From contig CAVQSZ010000033.1 of the NCBI GenBank assembly GCA_963716115.1, positions 1 through 64,000 on the forward strand: 64,000 nucleotides of DNA. Reading direction: 5' to 3'. Shown piece after piece: positions 62,246 to 64,000 of the stretch. Origin of the DNA: AP-15 sp963716115 (GTDB lineage Bacteria; Pseudomonadota; Alphaproteobacteria; ATCC43930; CGMCC-115725). Below the pieces are notes generated by a model. The model made no database searches. It saw only the letters and a program-made list of their open reading frames with translations, and had not been told where the DNA came from. The first letter of the stretch is position 1. Every line of letters starts with the position of its first letter. Made by a program: the position numbers and the translations under genes.

Positions 62246-63857
62246 TCAGGCCGCCTGCGCCCGTTCTTCCGCCTCGGTCTCGCCCGCGTCTTCCTCTTCC
62301 GCAACCACGCGCCGGAAATAGAGATGAACCGCGGTGCCGACGCCTTCGGCGCTTTCGACGCGGGCAAAGCCGCCGAGCCGCCGCGCCAGGGCATCGGCCT
62401 CGACCACCGCCGGACGCGTCGTTGTGTCGGGATCGAAGACCGCGTCGAGACCGGCGTCGGAGAGGCCGGGGCCGTCATCCTTGAGGGTCAGCCGGACATA
62501 GTCGCCGGCGGCGCCGCCCGGCGTCTGCGCGGCGGCCGCGTCGTCGATCGACTGATCGCGGGTCCCGACGATCAGCGCGCCGCCGCCCGGCATCCGGGCC
62601 GCCGCCTCGGCGGCGAGCGCGCCGACCGCCGCGCCGACCGCCCCGGCGTCGGCCTCGCACAGCCGCGGCTCGGGCGGCAATGACAGCCGAAGCCCGACCG
62701 AAGCCGGCAATCGCCGCCGGATCCGCGGTTCGAGCGCGGTCAGCATTGCGTCGAGATCGGTCGGGCCCGGCGCCCGAGGCGCCGCCCGGCGGCGGCGCCA
62801 GACGACCGCCGCGGCCAGCGCGGCGGCGGCGCCGGCGATCGCCGCGGCGAGCCAGCCGATCCCGCCCGCCGCGCGCGCGTCCGGATCATAGCGGAAGGCG
62901 GCGAGATCAACCGGATGCGGGTCCGCGCCGATCTCGATCAGCCTCTCTTCGATGCGTTTCCAGCGCTCCGGGCTCGACCCGCCGAGCGGCGCTTGCGGGT
63001 AATGCGCGAGGCGGCGCGCGATCTCGCTCTGGTAGCGCGCGAACGCCGCCCGGTCGGCCGCCGGCCCCGGTCCCGCCAAGCTCGGCGCGCATCCGGGCGA
63101 TCACCCGGTCGGGGTTTTGCAGGGCGTATTCCCAGCCGCGGATCGAGGCCTCTCGAAAGCGCCGCACCAGCGCCGGCTCGGCCTCGCCGAACCGTTGCAG
63201 CGTAAACAGGCTGTCGCCGTAAAACGCCGCGCCGTCGTCGGGCGGGTCGAAGGCCTTGAGGGCGAGGCCGCGTTGCCGCGCCTGCCAGGGGGCATCCCAG
63301 GCCGAGCCGATCACCGCGTCGACCCGACGCCCGGCGAGCGCCGCCACCGCGTCTTGCGGCGCGAGCGGGGCCGATTTCAGCTTGTCGGGATCGACCCCGG
63401 CGGCGTGCAGCATGGCGCGGAACTCGAGGTCGAGGACATTGCTCGCCGGCAGCCGGCCGACCGTGCCCTTCTTGAGGGCGTCCGGCGCGCCGTAATCGCT
63501 GTCGGCGCGGTAATAAACCGCCGCCCCGCTGCGCTGAAATATGGGCGCCAGCAGCAGCAGCGGCAGGCCTTGGGCGGTGCGGATCAACAGCTCCGAATCG
63601 CCGACCCCGAACCGCGCATGGCCCTCGGCCAGCTCGCGCGCCGGGTCGATCGCGGCGCCGCCCTGCCTGATCTCGACCTCGATCCCGGCGTCGCGGTAGA
63701 AGCCCTGCCACAGCGCCGCGTAGTAGCCGGCGAACCTGAACTGCGCCTCGCGCGGCAGCTGAAGGACGACCGTCTCGGCGCCGCCCGCGGCGGCCGGGCC
63801 GGGTGCCGCCAGGCACAGGGCCAGCAGCAGCGCGGCGAACAGATTTCGTTCCGCCAT
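62246..63857 (-). CDS. THI5/NMT1-type sensor fused to a HATPase-like domain, one frameshift
   Basis: The N-terminus has a signal peptide (MAERNLFAALLLALCLAAPG) and a THI5/NMT1 solute-binding domain (QFRFAGYYAALWQGFYRDAG, IEVEIRQGGAA, FGVGDSELLIRTAQGLPLLL). An extra base near 63078 shifts the frame after RMRAEL. The protein then continues AGPGPAADRAAFARYQ to a membrane helix (IGWLAAAIAGAAAALAAAVV) and a cytoplasmic domain with LTLKDDGPGLSDAGLDAVFD and SAEGVGTAVHLYF, like the nucleotide-binding part of histidine kinases. No phospho-accepting H-box is visible. About 536 residues. It may be a sensor with lost kinase activity. Confidence 0.75.
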
Positions 63858-63944
63858 GATCCCCCCTCCGATCCCGGCGCCGAGGCGCCCGGTCCCCGCT
63901 TCCTCCGGTCGGCGGCGCATCCCCATGCGCCGCCCGGAAAGCCG

Positions 63945-64000
63945 CTATCCGCGCCCGGACGCCTTGCGGCCGAGCTCCAGCGCGGCAAACGAATACGCGG
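63945..64000 (-). CDS. C-terminal end of an unidentified gene, cut by the window
   Basis: The last 17 codons on the minus strand read AYSFAALELGRKASGRG and stop at 63945. The remainder lies beyond the window. The sequence is too short to name. It would be upstream of the THI5 fusion on the same strand, 87 bases away, so the two may be in one operon. Confidence 0.45.
   Translation of the reverse strand, partial: AYSFAALELGRKASGRG

Overview
The window looks like chromosomal DNA of a very GC-rich alphaproteobacterium (a Rhodospirillales/Rhizobiales-type lineage is my inference). The support is gene content: an rpoZ-rsh-acpS-lepB-rnc block, trxB followed by an LsrB/VtlR-type LysR gene, gltB/gltD, panB, an ELM1-family gene, a LIV-type ABC operon and three PEP-CTERM genes. 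There is no rRNA, CRISPR array, transposase, integrase or phage gene.

Layout: 0-8.1 kb holds glutamate synthase gltB and gltD, separated by a HicAB toxin-antitoxin (TA) pair and an orphan ABC binding protein. 8.4-13.3 kb has two overlapping TPR-sulfotransferase paralogues, a PEP-CTERM protein, tRNA-Asn and a small beta-sandwich protein. 13.6-23.1 kb is a minus-strand type I restriction-modification operon (hsdM, hsdS, hsdR) loaded with TA-like modules: DUF4258-YgiT between hsdM and hsdS; a membrane-anchored unknown, a BrnT-like remnant, HigBA and a nucleotidyltransferase/HEPN/nucleotidyltransferase trio between hsdS and hsdR. tRNA-Cys follows. 23.6-30.5 kb carries rpoZ, rsh, acpS, lepB, rnc and a metal-ion ABC transporter ATPase and permease. 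30.5-32 kb is a PEP-CTERM/cohesin gene and a DUF1566 gene behind a good sigma-54 promoter. 32.1-39.8 kb has a VapBC-like pair, an MlrC-type M81 peptidase, ada with a 2OG oxygenase, a conserved unknown, and a large DUF4157 protein with two HExxH motifs. 39.8-49.1 kb has panB, an orphan CoxL-like gene, a third PEP-CTERM gene, an Lrp regulator, ELM1 with a double PAP2 protein, and a conserved unknown. 49.1-52.8 kb is trxB-lsrB, a probable AbcR-type small RNA and threonine synthase. 53-62.2 kb is a LIV-type ABC operon followed by exported proteins of unknown function and a large membrane protein. The window ends with a THI5-domain sensor-like fusion.

Many otherwise well-conserved genes are broken by single-base indels, mostly insertions (gltD, hsdR, hsdM, rpoZ tail, cohesin gene, the 36.6 kb unknown, panB, CoxL-like, ELM1, thrC, THI5 fusion). 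Reading frames resume without other decay, so consensus sequencing errors are a serious possibility; hsdR is hit hardest. I give whole-gene spans and mark the shifts.

Most interesting points: the TA-loaded hsd operon; the DUF4258-YgiT cassette bracketed by 140-bp copies of the hsdM 3' end; the NTase-HEPN-NTase trio with an RX4HXY motif; the sigma-54/paired-motif control region of the PEP-CTERM gene; the AbcR-like RNA; the DUF4157 double-HExxH protein; the double PAP2 protein; and the LIV operon with its exported and membrane partners.
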